Assembly (NCBI RefSeq): GCF_001435095.1
Contig: NZ_AZFC01000001.1
Location: 62,001 to 126,000 of the forward strand
DNA length: 64,000 bases
Direction of reading: 5' to 3'
DNA from: Levilactobacillus spicheri DSM 15429
GTDB lineage: Bacteria > Bacillota > Bacilli > Lactobacillales > Lactobacillaceae
Part shown: piece by piece, positions 50,054-59,165 of the stretch
Layout: each line of letters starts with the position of its first letter
Numbering within the stretch: the stretch's first letter is position 1
Program-made: the position numbers and the translations under genes
The notes under the pieces: model-generated
What the model saw: the letters and a program-made list of their open reading frames with translations, nothing else
Told to the model about the DNA's origin: nothing
Databases searched by the model: none

Positions 50054-50860
50054 TTAATCGTAGTTCAGGTGTTCGTCGCGGTCCAAGCCGTTAATGGTTT
50101 GAATCTCGTCGGCGGTCAAGTGGAACCCGGAGATCTCAAAGTTTTCCTTGACCCGGGCCGGCTTCGAGGACTTCGGGAAGACCACGAAGCCGGTATCGAT
50201 CTGCCAGCGTAAGACAATCTGGGCTGGCGTCTTGCCGTACTTCTGAGCCAATTGCGTGATGACCGGGTCCTCCAAGATCAGGTGACCGTGGCCGATTGGG
50301 GAGTACCCCTCGTTCACGATGCCGTTATCGGTGTCGAACTTCCCTAGGTCGGCCTGGACCTTGTACGGGTGCCGTTCGATCTGGTTGACCATCGGCTTGA
50401 CCGTGGCCATCTCAAAGACCTGTTTCAGTTGGTCTTGCGAGAAGTTCGAGACCCCGATGGCCCGGACCTTCTTTTGTTGGTACAGGGTCTCGAGGGCGCG
50501 CCAGGTGTCCAGCGTCAGGTCGAAGTTCTTCTCGTTCGGCCAGTGGATCAGGTACAGGTCCAGGTAGTCCAGCTGCAGGTCCTTGAGCGTCTGGTCGTAA
50601 GCGGCCAGCGTCTTGTCGTAGCCCTGGTCGGCGTTCCAGACCTTGGACGTCACGAACAGGTCGTCGCGGGCGATGCCGGAAGCCTTGATAGCGGCCCCGA
50701 CAGCCGGTTCGTTGCGATAAATGTGGGCGCAGTCCAGGTGCCGGTACCCGGCATCGAATGCGGTCTGAATGGCCGCGGGGACGTCCTGACTATCGATCAA
50801 ATAGGTGCCGAATCCTAACATGGGGATGGTGACGCCGTTGCTTAACTGTGTCGTTTCCAT
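50054..50860 (-). CDS. Aldo/keto reductase (2,5-diketo-D-gluconate reductase-like)
   Basis: 268-residue reductase of the DkgA/YvgN branch. Catalytic Asp in HLDCAHIYRNE with Tyr, Lys in FVTSKVWN, His in YLIHWPNEK; C-terminal NADPH residues in VFPKSSKPARVKENFEI. Substrates of this branch are methylglyoxal, keto-sugars and simple aldehydes. ATG at 50860 follows GAGGTAA; longer in-frame starts lie upstream of that site. Unlike the other two aldo/keto reductase genes, I find no 19-bp-spacer promoter here. Confidence 0.92.
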   Translation of the reverse strand: METTQLSNGVTIPMLGFGTYLIDSQDVPAAIQTAFDAGYRHLDCAHIYRNEPAVGAAIKASGIARDDLFVTSKVWNADQGYDKTLAAYDQTLKDLQLDYLDLYLIHWPNEKNFDLTLDTWRALETLYQQKKVRAIGVSNFSQDQLKQVFEMATVKPMVNQIERHPYKVQADLGKFDTDNGIVNEGYSPIGHGHLILEDPVITQLAQKYGKTPAQIVLRWQIDTGFVVFPKSSKPARVKENFEISGFHLTADEIQTINGLDRDEHLNYD

Positions 50861-50953
50861 GAAATTACCTCGCTCTTCCGTCAAATTGTCATGCATACAA
50901 TCATGATACACCACCGGGTAAGCCGTTTCATGCATTTTGACCCAACGCACGCC

Positions 50954-50991
50954 CAAAACGGGGCCCCGCCAGTATCTTGGCGAGGCCCCGT
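50954..50991 (-). terminator. Terminator of the MFS exporter gene
   Basis: ACGGGGCCTCGCCA/TGGCGGGGCCCCGT stem then TTTT on the minus strand. Confidence 0.85.
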
Positions 50992-51004
50992 GAACAGGCT
51001 GATT

Positions 51005-52480
51005 TTAGGCGGCTTGACGCCGGGCTGGCTGGTGGTGCCGCACCAGTAAGACGCTGATCAGGACCACGATGATGGCTACCAGCCCCAGCGCCGTCACCAT
51101 GATGTTGTGCATCCCCGCGAACAGGATGGCCCGCATCTGTGGCAATAACTGGTCCGGCAGGTGCCCGGCGGTCTGCGAGTTGGTCAGCTGGTTGAGCATG
51201 CCCATGGTGATGGCGGGGTGCGTCCGGACCCCGGCGGACAGCGCCTGGTTCAGGATGACCCCGTAGATGGAGGACATGAACGTCTGACTCAGGATCCGGA
51301 CCAGGTAGGCGAACGAGGTCGCGATCGGCACGTCGACCATCGCCACGTCGCTCTGGACGGCGACCTGCAGGGTCGTGAAGCAGACCCCGATACCGAAGCC
51401 GTTAAAGGCCCCCATCACCAGTAAAAAGGTGTAGCTGGCGTCGGACCCGACCAGGCCCATGCCGACAAACGTGACCAGAAAGGTCAGCGTACCGATCGCC
51501 AGGACCCCGTAACGGCCGATACGCGGCTGCACGGCCGGTGCCATTTCGGACCCGATGAAGTTGGCGATGGACCCCGGGATCTGGGTCATCCCCCCGATCA
51601 ACGCGCTGAAGCCCATGATACCCTGGGCCCACATCGGCGCGTAGATGTTGAAGGCGACGAACGCGCCCCAGAGGACCGCGAAGATCACCAGGTCGATGAC
51701 CAATTTTTCATTTTTAAACAGCCGGTTGGGCACGATCGGGTCGCTGACCCGGTCCTCGACGCGGTGCATCCGCAGCAGCAGGGCCAGCCCCACCACCACG
51801 AAGGCGACCGTGACCCAGAGGGCCGTGGTCCCTAGCAACTGGATGCCGACCAAGATGGCGACCAGTCCTAGGACCATCAGGACGGCCCCCTGGTAATCGA
51901 CCGGTTGCTGGTTGAGCGCGCGGCTCCCCTTGAAGAACAGGGCCACGATGGCAATCGACACGGCCGCTAAGGGCAGGTTCACGTAGAAGACCCAGTGCCA
52001 GCTGAAGGTGTCGACGATCCAGCCCCCGAACAGCGGCCCCACGATGGACGCGGTGCTGAAGCTGGCCGAGGTGATGCCGATGACCTGGGCCCGGCGTTTC
52101 AGATTGGTGAACAGGTGGGCGTAGATGATGAAGGGAATCGTGCTCATCCCCCCGGCGCCCAGGCCCATGATGCCCCGGGCGATGATGAACCAGGTGATGT
52201 TCGGCGCCATCCCCTGAAGCAGGGCCCCCAGGGCGAAGATCGAGGTGGTGACGATGTAGGCGGTCTTGTTGCCCCGCTTCTCCCCGAACTTACTCCAGAG
52301 GGGCGTGGCCACCGCCATCCCCAACAGGAAGATGGCGACGATCCAGCCCATGTATTGAATCCCGTGCAGGTCACTGACGATGGCGGGCAGGGCGGTGTTG
52401 ATGATGGTCCCGTCCAGCCCGGCCATCGCGTTAGAGAGCAGCAGGGCAAAGGTGATGATGATTTTCCGGTTTCGACTCAC
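51005..52480 (-). CDS. EmrB/QacA-type MFS multidrug exporter (14 helices)
   Basis: 491-residue DHA2-family exporter. Motif D1 AGLDGTIINTALPAI in helix 1, loop motif with SKFGEKRGNK, and GPLFGGWIVDTFSWHWVFYVNLP (antiporter motif C and following loop). The start is GTG at 52480, 9 nt after GGAAGGAAG; an in-frame TTG at 52504 precedes that site. Exports hydrophobic or cationic drugs by proton antiport; specific substrate unknown. No regulator adjacent; ArsR gene upstream belongs to another unit. Confidence 0.9.
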   Translation of the reverse strand: MSRNRKIIITFALLLSNAMAGLDGTIINTALPAIVSDLHGIQYMGWIVAIFLLGMAVATPLWSKFGEKRGNKTAYIVTTSIFALGALLQGMAPNITWFIIARGIMGLGAGGMSTIPFIIYAHLFTNLKRRAQVIGITSASFSTASIVGPLFGGWIVDTFSWHWVFYVNLPLAAVSIAIVALFFKGSRALNQQPVDYQGAVLMVLGLVAILVGIQLLGTTALWVTVAFVVVGLALLLRMHRVEDRVSDPIVPNRLFKNEKLVIDLVIFAVLWGAFVAFNIYAPMWAQGIMGFSALIGGMTQIPGSIANFIGSEMAPAVQPRIGRYGVLAIGTLTFLVTFVGMGLVGSDASYTFLLVMGAFNGFGIGVCFTTLQVAVQSDVAMVDVPIATSFAYLVRILSQTFMSSIYGVILNQALSAGVRTHPAITMGMLNQLTNSQTAGHLPDQLLPQMRAILFAGMHNIMVTALGLVAIIVVLISVLLVRHHQPARRQAA

Positions 52481-52626
52481 GACTAGGCGCTTCCTTCCGC
52501 TCAAATGATTTTCTATAATAATGGCTAAATCTCACGACAAGTAAAATCTTATGACGGGGCGGGACCCTTTGTCAATGCCGGCGATGCGCGGCTGGGGGAT
52601 TAAAGCGGATACATTCGTGACCACTC

Positions 52627-52667
52627 TAAAAAACGAGTCCGGGACAGACGTCTCAGACTCGTTTTTA
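52627..52667. terminator. Bidirectional terminator
   Basis: AAAACGAGTCCGGGAC/GTCTCAGACTCGTTTT; ends the ArsR gene on the minus strand. Confidence 0.8.
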
Positions 52668-52705
52668 GCTGATTTTCAGCTGGTTGTACCAGACTGTCCG
52701 CGTCT

Positions 52706-53032
52706 TCAGTGTTCCGTCACGTGGTGCTTGGTCAACTCATAGATTTCGACGATGTGTTGGTCCGTCAGGCGGTAATGGATCTCCTTGCCCTGCCGGACGC
52801 CCTCGACCAGGGCCAGCTGGCGCAGGGTCTGTAGTTGATGGGAGACCGCCGACTGGCTGATGGCCAGGCGGTTCGCGATTTCATTGACGCTAAACGGTTG
52901 CTTGGCGATCAGCAGGACGATCTTCATCCGCGTGGGGTCGCTGATGGCCTTGAAGATGGCTAAGATGGGCGCCAACTCCCGGTCATTCGGCAACTTGACC
53001 GCCGCGGCCGCTAATAAATGTTCTTGTGACAC
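52706..53032 (-). CDS. ArsR/SmtB-family metal-responsive repressor
   Basis: 108-residue winged-helix repressor. Helix-turn-helix SVNEIANRLAISQSAVSHQLQTL (about 48-70), wing GKEIHYRL, and the C-terminal helix with DQHIVEIYELTKHHVTEH, which supplies Asp/His ligands of the alpha-5 zinc site as in CzrA and SmtB. There is no alpha-3 Cys motif of the CadC/ArsR kind, so zinc- or cobalt-type sensing is more likely than cadmium or arsenic. GTG start 7 nt after GGGAGGG. Second gene of the operon, 24 nt after the ATPase; the dyad at 54945 is its probable target. Confidence 0.92.
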   Translation of the reverse strand: MSQEHLLAAAAVKLPNDRELAPILAIFKAISDPTRMKIVLLIAKQPFSVNEIANRLAISQSAVSHQLQTLRQLALVEGVRQGKEIHYRLTDQHIVEIYELTKHHVTEH

Positions 53033-53056
53033 AGTGTTTCCCTCCCGAGTGCTGGT

Positions 53057-54910
53057 CTACTTCGCCAACAGGAGCCGTAACCCGTTCAAGATGACTAACA
53101 GGGTACTCCCCTCGTGGAGGACGACCCCCCAGGTAATGTTCGCGATGCCCATAAAGTTCAATACGACTAAGAGTACCACAACGGCCATCGCAAAGATAAT
53201 GTTTTCCCAGACCACCCGGCTCAGCTTCCGGGAGACCCGGTGCGCGTCGGCCAGCTTCGACAGGTCGTTTTGCATCAAGACCACGTCGGCCACGTCGATG
53301 GCCACGTCGGTCCCCTCGCCCATGGCGACCCCGATGTCGGCGGTCACCAGCGCGGGCGCGTCGTTGACCCCGTCTCCGACCATGGCGGTCACGGGATAGG
53401 TCTGCTGTTGCTGCTGGATGATGGCCGCCTTGTTCTCCGGCAGGACGTTGGCAGCGACCTGGTCGATCCCCAGCTGCCGGGCCACGGCCTCCCCGGTCAA
53501 TTTGGCGTCCCCGGTGATCATGGTCGTGTGGACCCGCTGTTGCTGGAAGTAGCGGATCGCCTGGGCGGCGGCCTGGTTCGGCAGGTCCATCAGGGCTAAG
53601 AGACCCCGGGGCTGGTCGTCGACGGCCACGACCACCACGGTCTTGCCGGCCTGGGCCAGGTCGTCGATGCGCGCCTGCAGGTCGGCGGGCAGCTGGGCGA
53701 AGCTGGTCGGCTTGGCCACGGCGACTTTGTGCCCCGCGATATCGCTGTAGATGCCCTTGCCCAGCTCGTTGGTCACGGTGACCGGGACGGTCGGCACGTC
53801 TTTGAAATGCGCCACGATGGCGGTCGCCAGCGGGTGATTACTCTGGGCCTCCATCGACTTGACCTGCTGGATCAGGGTGGCCTGGTCAACGGTCGGTTCG
53901 AAGTAAACGTCGGTCACGGCGGGGCGACCCACCGTCAACGTCCCGGTCTTATCGAAGGCCACGGCCTGAAGCTCGGCCAGCTGGGTCAGGTAGGCGCCCC
54001 CCTTGAAGAGCACGCCGCGCTTGGCCAGGTTGGAAAGCCCGGACAGGGTCGCCGGCACCGCCGCGGCCGCCAAGGCACACGGCGAAGCGCCGATCAGGAA
54101 AACCACGGTCCGGTAGAAGGTCAGCGACCAGCTCCACTGGAAGATAAACGGGCCGGCGAGGATCACCAGCGGGATCAGCGCCAGGACGGTCCGGACGTAG
54201 ATCGGTTCGAACTTCTGAATCTTGGTCGCGGTCTTTCCCAGGGAGTTCTGCGACTGTTCGACCATGGCCAGGATCTGGGCGAAGACCGTGTCGCGGCTGT
54301 CCTTGGTGACGACCATCTCGAAGGTCGAGTCGCCGTTGATGGTGCTGCCGAAGACCCCGTCGCCGGGACCCTTCTCGCGGGGCATGCTTTCCCCGTTAAT
54401 GGAGGCTTCGTTGATGTTGGCGGTCCCGGTGAGGATCTCGCCGTCGGTCGGGACCTGGTCACCGTTCAAGACCTGCACCCGGTCGCCGATCTTCAGCTGG
54501 TCGACCGGAACGATCTCGATCTCGTCCCCCGCGCCGAACCGCCGGGCCTCTACCGGGTTCAACTTCAGCAGCGCGGTGATCTCGCGCTTGCTCTTGCCCT
54601 CGGCATAGTTCTCCAGGAAGTGGGCGCCGGCGAAGATCAGAATCAACAGGGCCGCTTCCTCGAAGCTGCCGATGATGATCGAGCCGACCGCCGCCAGGGA
54701 CATCAGCAGGTGCACGTTCGGGACGAACTTGTGTTGGATTTTCGATTCAGTGATGGTGTGGGTGAAGCCTTCCGCGACGATGTGGTAGCCGGCGAGGACC
54801 GTCGCCGCCAGGAACCCGATGGTCTGGGGCCACGACGGCAGGAAGAAACTGACGATGAACAGGATCAGACCCACTAGGTACCAGGTCTGGGGTGCTTTTA
54901 GACGATGCAT
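53057..54910 (-). CDS. P1B-4-type heavy-metal ATPase
   Basis: 617-residue P-type ATPase. Phosphorylation site DKTGTLT, TGES-loop equivalent INGESMP, hinge VGDGVNDAPAL, HP locus SNHPLATA. The membrane metal site reads SPCAL instead of CPC, the last helices carry HEGST, and there is no N-terminal metal-binding domain: all three mark the P1B-4 group (CoaT, CtpD), which exports cobalt, iron or zinc. ATG at 54910 is chosen because AGG lies 8 nt upstream; another in-frame ATG at 54946 would overlap the operator. Operon with the ArsR gene. Confidence 0.92.
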   Translation of the reverse strand: MHRLKAPQTWYLVGLILFIVSFFLPSWPQTIGFLAATVLAGYHIVAEGFTHTITESKIQHKFVPNVHLLMSLAAVGSIIIGSFEEAALLILIFAGAHFLENYAEGKSKREITALLKLNPVEARRFGAGDEIEIVPVDQLKIGDRVQVLNGDQVPTDGEILTGTANINEASINGESMPREKGPGDGVFGSTINGDSTFEMVVTKDSRDTVFAQILAMVEQSQNSLGKTATKIQKFEPIYVRTVLALIPLVILAGPFIFQWSWSLTFYRTVVFLIGASPCALAAAAVPATLSGLSNLAKRGVLFKGGAYLTQLAELQAVAFDKTGTLTVGRPAVTDVYFEPTVDQATLIQQVKSMEAQSNHPLATAIVAHFKDVPTVPVTVTNELGKGIYSDIAGHKVAVAKPTSFAQLPADLQARIDDLAQAGKTVVVVAVDDQPRGLLALMDLPNQAAAQAIRYFQQQRVHTTMITGDAKLTGEAVARQLGIDQVAANVLPENKAAIIQQQQQTYPVTAMVGDGVNDAPALVTADIGVAMGEGTDVAIDVADVVLMQNDLSKLADAHRVSRKLSRVVWENIIFAMAVVVLLVVLNFMGIANITWGVVLHEGSTLLVILNGLRLLLAK

Positions 54911-54944
54911 GATGGCCGCCTCACTTTCATATTGATGTATGCTC

Positions 54945-54964
54945 ATATGTTAAATTAAACATAT
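54945..54964. promoter_or_regulatory. ArsR-type operator upstream of the metal ATPase
   Basis: ATATGTT/AACATAT arms (7 bp, perfect) with a 6-bp AT spacer; further ATATG half-sites follow toward the gene. Fits the ArsR/SmtB operator style. Confidence 0.65.
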
Positions 54965-55086
54965 CACGATTACTGGGCGCTGTCAAGGAACCGTTTTCCG
55001 GCAAGTCAGTCACCGAAAAAACACGACCGTTACGGCTACTTCCCGGTTGAGTTCTTCCTATAATGAACCTAAAGGGAGATGAGACG

Positions 55087-55206
55087 ATGTGTAACGGTTG
55101 GATCTTCTTGGGGATGCCTTGGATGGGCTTCGCGGGCCTACTGGGTCTGGTCCTGATTGCTTTAGGGATTGGTGGCGCCTACTGGTTAGGCCGGCAACGG
55201 CATTGA
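55087..55206 (+). CDS. 39-residue membrane peptide
   Basis: ATG at 55087 is 8 nt after GGGAG, with a TATAAT box at 55059-55064 and a terminator at 55230. The peptide begins MCNGWIFLGMPWMG and has one long hydrophobic stretch (FAGLLGLVLIALGIGGAYWL) ending GRQRH. A complete small transcription unit next to the metal ATPase; Cys2 and His39 are the only possible metal ligands. No family known to me. Confidence 0.55.
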   Translation: MCNGWIFLGMPWMGFAGLLGLVLIALGIGGAYWLGRQRH

Positions 55207-55229
55207 TGCCAATCAACAGGAAAACAATT

Positions 55230-55276
55230 AAAACGGGAGGGAAATTCTCAATTGGGAGAGTTTCCTTCCCGTTTTG
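55230..55276 (+). terminator. Terminator
   Basis: AAAACGGGAGGGAAATTCTC/GAGAGTTTCCTTCCCGTTTT, near-perfect. Confidence 0.85.
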
Positions 55277-55717
55277 TCGAGTCGATGTACCCACTTTGGT
55301 CACCACGCTCACCATATTTACGCGGTACTTAAACGGTTTACCCAATCGACCACTTTGCTAATCTCCCGGTTAGGCGTTTCGCCATTGGTCTAGTCACCTA
55401 GACCGATTCCGTAACAGGGGCAATAAATAACCTCAGCAAACAATCCGCCAGACCCCTGGGAATCCCATTTTCTAGGCCATAAGACCATTTTTACGCAAAC
55501 ATTATTAATTACCTATACATTTAACTTGATATTTTTTTATAATCGGATACAATAAGGGTGTAGTTAGTTATCCACATTATAGATTTTGGATAAACAATTT
55601 TAGTGTTTGTACTCAGATAATCGGCAGAAATCGCCAGTCAGTCGCATTTATCAGCCAACATAACGGTTCAGTCAATTAGTTTATACCCGTTTCACGTTTT
55701 TCGAGGAGGATATCATC
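55277..55717. other. AT-rich leader region of the LPXTG gene
   Basis: No gene seen. It contains a dyad GGTCTAG/CTAGACC (55387-55404, spacer TCAC) and -10-like TATAAT (55538-55543) and TACAAT boxes about 170 bp before the coding start, implying a long leader. Confidence 0.5.
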
Positions 55718-58057
55718 ATGAAACAATCATACATCGGCGAAACCAAGGAACATTACAAGAGCTACAAAGCCGGCAAGCGGTGGCTCTACGCCAGCATCAC
55801 CGTTTTAACGTTAGGGTTAGGCACGTTGGGCTTAGATGTAAGCGCTCACGCGGACACCGTAGATGGTGACGCGGGGAATACCCCGGCGGCCACCCAAACG
55901 GATCCGGACGTGACAGCGGAACCCGCTAAACAGGTAACGTTAAGTCAGCCTGAACAAAACGACCCGTCCGTCCCGGACACCGATACCAACACCCCAACCG
56001 TCACTGAAAATTCGGACAACGGCGAAAAATCGGACGCCCCCGTAACCACTGAAAATCAGGATAACGGCGAAGAATCTAACACCCCGGCCGGCACCAATTC
56101 TGAGACGCCAGCAGCCACGGGCCAAGAGACGCCAGCACCAAGTAACTCAGCACCGGCGGAACAAGGACAACCCGCGGCGGATCCACAAGCGACCGATCCC
56201 GCAGCGACGGACCCACAGCCCGAAGCCACGCCAGCTGGTAACTCAGACGAGGTCTTAGACAGCTTGCCGACACCGGAAGCCGCACCAGCAGCCAAGGCCG
56301 CTCAGACGACCAAGAGCATCGCCGACATCTTTAACAAGGACGCCTCGGAATGGATGCCCGATGCCAGTCTGCGGGATTTGGTGGAACACTCGATTCGTTA
56401 TACCTTCACCTCCGCCGGTAAGGACGTCAACGATGCGAACCTGTATCAGTTCGCTGGCAACGCAGCTTACCCACTCCAGGTCGTCTGGGACGCCTCGTAC
56501 CGGCCAGCCGGCGTCATCAAGAGTCTCCAGGGGCTGGAATACTTCACCAACCTGACCGCGCTCACCCTGGACTCGTCATTCTTCGATTCGTCGGCGATGA
56601 CCGACCTGTCCTTCGCGAAGAACCTGAACGACTTTGAATTGACCAATAATGATACCGTTCCGGTCAACTGGAACCAAACCGGTGATGAGTTCATGCAAAA
56701 CTACCTGAGCACCAATACCGGTTTAACGATGCTCAAAATCCAAGGTCAAAACTTAACCGGTACCGCGCCAGATTTATCCAACTACAAGAAATTAGAAACG
56801 GCCTTCTTGTCGTATAACCAATTCACGGGCGCCATTCCCGATTACAGCAGCCTGACCAACTTGGTCACGATGGACCTGTCTCAAAACAAGCTAACCAGCG
56901 GTGCTAACGAATTACTGTCGCAATCCGGTCTGAGAATGGTGAACCTGGAACTCAACCAATTTACGGGTCCTATCACCGGTTTCGCTGACACCTTAAGATC
57001 CGTCTACCTGGACCTGAACCAGTTCTCCGGAAGCTTGCCAACCATTCCGGATAGCCTCGTGGAACTGTGGATTTACAACAACCAGTTCACGGGAGACTTA
57101 CCCAACCTGAACAACTTGACTAGCTTTATTTACAGCAACAACCACTTCACGACGGGGGTTCAGAATACGACCATGCCTGGGAAGGGCCAACAACTGACCG
57201 GGCCGACCGTGACGTTGACCAACGATAACGACACGTTCAACCCAATGGTCAACACCATCAATGGGCTCCAGGATCCAACCACTCATGCCACTAACGAGAC
57301 GACCTTCAATTTAGCCGAATTCAAGAATGGCGAAACGATGACCAAAATTGCTCGGGTGACGGACGAAAATGGTCAGAGCGTGAAGGATGAAGACGCAACG
57401 GCCAGCTTCGAAGTGACCCAAGATGCTGAAGGCACCTTCCACTTCAAGGCTAATAAAGACACCAAGAGTGGCACTTACCTGATTTACGTCACGCCAAAGG
57501 ATGGTTCCACCTACTCCTCTTGGATCTACTTCACCGTTAAGAACGACATGACCGATCCGGATAAGCCAGTCGACCCAGACAAACCTGTCGATCCGGATAA
57601 GCCAGTTGATCCGGGTACCCCGGTCGATCCTGGTACGCCAGTCGACCCAGGCACCCCAGTTGAACCGGAAACGCCGGTCGACCCAGAAACGCCAACCACG
57701 CCAGAAACACCAATTACCGGTGGTGACGGCGACACGGTTGCGCCGGACCAAGGAGGCCAGGCCGACCAGGCTACCAAGCCGGGTAAGACCGACACCCTGA
57801 AGACCAACGGCCAAGCCGCGAAGGTTCAGGCCGCCACGACCAAGGCGACGCAGACCGCGACGCCAACTAAACTCGCGACCAAGACGGGCACCCAGTCCGC
57901 GACGACCCACGCCACGACGCCAGCCGCAACCACGGCCAAGGCCAGTGACCAGACGTTGCCGCAAACCAACGAAAAGTCGAGCGTCAGCCCAATCGTTGCC
58001 GGCATCGTCCTCTTACTTGCCGCCCTCGGGGTCGCCGACTTCCGAAAGCGCGACTAA
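55718..58057 (+). CDS. LPXTG-anchored leucine-rich surface protein
   Basis: 779 residues. KxYKxGKxW signal peptide ([14 protein letters not shown] at 13-26), then a Pro/Thr/Asp/Glu-rich stretch (about 45-190), a leucine-rich-repeat domain (about 265-480; repeated L..L.L..NQFTG units), a beta domain (about 510-605), a proline-rich linker of [10 protein letters not shown]-type repeats (about 612-665), a Thr/Ala-rich part, and the sortase signal LPQTNE with membrane helix and RKRD tail. It should be covalently attached to peptidoglycan; leucine-rich parts suggest adhesion. Codons are less GC-rich than those of neighbours. GAGGAGG before the ATG. Confidence 0.93.
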   Translation: MKQSYIGETKEHYKSYKAGKRWLYASITVLTLGLGTLGLDVSAHADTVDGDAGNTPAATQTDPDVTAEPAKQVTLSQPEQNDPSVPDTDTNTPTVTENSDNGEKSDAPVTTENQDNGEESNTPAGTNSETPAATGQETPAPSNSAPAEQGQPAADPQATDPAATDPQPEATPAGNSDEVLDSLPTPEAAPAAKAAQTTKSIADIFNKDASEWMPDASLRDLVEHSIRYTFTSAGKDVNDANLYQFAGNAAYPLQVVWDASYRPAGVIKSLQGLEYFTNLTALTLDSSFFDSSAMTDLSFAKNLNDFELTNNDTVPVNWNQTGDEFMQNYLSTNTGLTMLKIQGQNLTGTAPDLSNYKKLETAFLSYNQFTGAIPDYSSLTNLVTMDLSQNKLTSGANELLSQSGLRMVNLELNQFTGPITGFADTLRSVYLDLNQFSGSLPTIPDSLVELWIYNNQFTGDLPNLNNLTSFIYSNNHFTTGVQNTTMPGKGQQLTGPTVTLTNDNDTFNPMVNTINGLQDPTTHATNETTFNLAEFKNGETMTKIARVTDENGQSVKDEDATASFEVTQDAEGTFHFKANKDTKSGTYLIYVTPKDGSTYSSWIYFTVKNDMTDPDKPVDPDKPVDPDKPVDPGTPVDPGTPVDPGTPVEPETPVDPETPTTPETPITGGDGDTVAPDQGGQADQATKPGKTDTLKTNGQAAKVQAATTKATQTATPTKLATKTGTQSATTHATTPAATTAKASDQTLPQTNEKSSVSPIVAGIVLLLAALGVADFRKRD
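57554..57708 (+). repeat. 18-nt coding repeats (Pro-Val-Asp-Pro linker)
   Basis: About eight degenerate 18-nt units coding (D/G/E)(K/T)PV(D/E)P. Likely variable in number between strains. Confidence 0.85.
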
Positions 58058-58086
58058 TCGGCTTCACCTAATTCAATGGTATCAAG

Positions 58087-58127
58087 CAACGGCCAGCACC
58101 CTACTCCTCGGATGCTGGCCGTTTTAA
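58087..58127 (+). terminator. Terminator of the LPXTG gene
   Basis: AACGGCCAGCA/TGCTGGCCGTT stem then TTTT. Confidence 0.85.
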
Positions 58128-58218
58128 GGTGGCTTGCCCTTTAGAAAAAAAGCCCAGCAATGGTGTATCCGGTTTCACAGGCATGATACACTGGAGGCAA
58201 ACCACGGGAGGGACAGAC

Positions 58219-59088
58219 ATGTTTAAGGAGAATAAATGGCTTCGCGCCAACCAAACTCAAGCCACGACCGCCGACCTCTCCATCTTCGAAGTCGGCTACG
58301 AAGACGTCCATCCCCGGGCGCCCTACCAGTACGAACAACTCGACTACTACCTGATTCACTTCATCGTCCAGGGAGAGGGGCTCTTCTTCATCAACGACGA
58401 ACTCCACCAGCTTTCCTGCGGCGACGGCTTCATGATCCCCCCTCACACGGATAATAATTACTATCCACTGGTCGGCAATCCCTGGAGCTACCGTTGGATC
58501 GGCGTCCGTGGTTCGGCCGCGGGACGCGTCCTTCAGGCGGCCGGGCTGGGAGGCAGCACGTTCACCTACCACCACGATGACGTGGCCCAACTCGACCAGC
58601 TCTTTGCCGGCGTTTACCAAGACTTCGCCAACGACCATTTCTTCGGGGCCCTCGGCCAATTCTACGAAATCATCAACCTGCTGCAAATCGACCACGAGCA
58701 AAACAGCCGCCTAGAGGTCAGCCTGCACCAGCAGTACGTGCTGGACGCCACGGGGCTGATTGAGGACCGCTTCCAGGAACCGGACCTGCGCATCGGCGAC
58801 ATCGCCACCGCGGTCCAGATTGAGCGGACCTACCTCTACAAGCTCTTCATGCATTACCTGGGCATCTCGCCCAAGGATTACCTGGTCCAATACCGCCTCA
58901 ACCACGCGACCCAGCTTCTGCGCCGCTCCCAGCTCACCATCGCACAGGTGGCCGTCCAGTCCGGCTTCACCGACTATTCCCAATTTTCGAAGACCTTCTC
59001 CAAGTATCGGCACCAATCTCCGTCCGAGTTTCGGCGACGGTCGGCGCGGACGACACTGGCCCCTAATCAGGACTGGCTTCGACCATGA
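58219..59088 (+). CDS. AraC-family sugar-responsive regulator
   Basis: 289 residues: N-terminal cupin sensor (about 25-120; YYLIHFIVQGEGLFFINDE, CGDGFMIPPHTDNNYYP) and C-terminal pair of helix-turn-helix motifs (DIATAVQIERTYLYKLFMHYLGISPKDYLVQYRL-type region and IAQVAVQSGFTDYSQFSKTFSKY). This layout is that of activators for raffinose, melibiose and similar sugars (MsmR, RafR). ATG at 58219 follows GGGAGGG. The nearby beta-galactosidase and permease at 61332-64000 are possible targets, but two genes intervene. Confidence 0.9.
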   Translation: MFKENKWLRANQTQATTADLSIFEVGYEDVHPRAPYQYEQLDYYLIHFIVQGEGLFFINDELHQLSCGDGFMIPPHTDNNYYPLVGNPWSYRWIGVRGSAAGRVLQAAGLGGSTFTYHHDDVAQLDQLFAGVYQDFANDHFFGALGQFYEIINLLQIDHEQNSRLEVSLHQQYVLDATGLIEDRFQEPDLRIGDIATAVQIERTYLYKLFMHYLGISPKDYLVQYRLNHATQLLRRSQLTIAQVAVQSGFTDYSQFSKTFSKYRHQSPSEFRRRSARTTLAPNQDWLRP

Positions 59089-59100
59089 TATAGATATACC

Positions 59101-59140
59101 AAAGAGACGCAGCGAACTTTCCTCGCTGTGTCTCTTTTTT
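59101..59140 (+). terminator. Terminator of the AraC gene
   Basis: AAAGAGACGCAGCGA/TCGCTGTGTCTCTTT stem then T run. Confidence 0.88.
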
Positions 59141-59165
59141 AGTGTCTTTCTTAGTTGGATAAGTC

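Noticed and set aside
53729-54877. 382-codon open frame on the plus strand
   Set aside because: Antisense of the metal ATPase; high GC gives long spurious frames. No family features.
55940-56295. Open frames antisense to the LPXTG gene
   Set aside because: Arise from the biased Pro/Thr/Glu codons of the surface protein on the other strand.
57554-57708. Short tandem units as a possible CRISPR array
   Set aside because: Units are 18 nt, contiguous, in frame and code a Pro-rich linker; no spacers.
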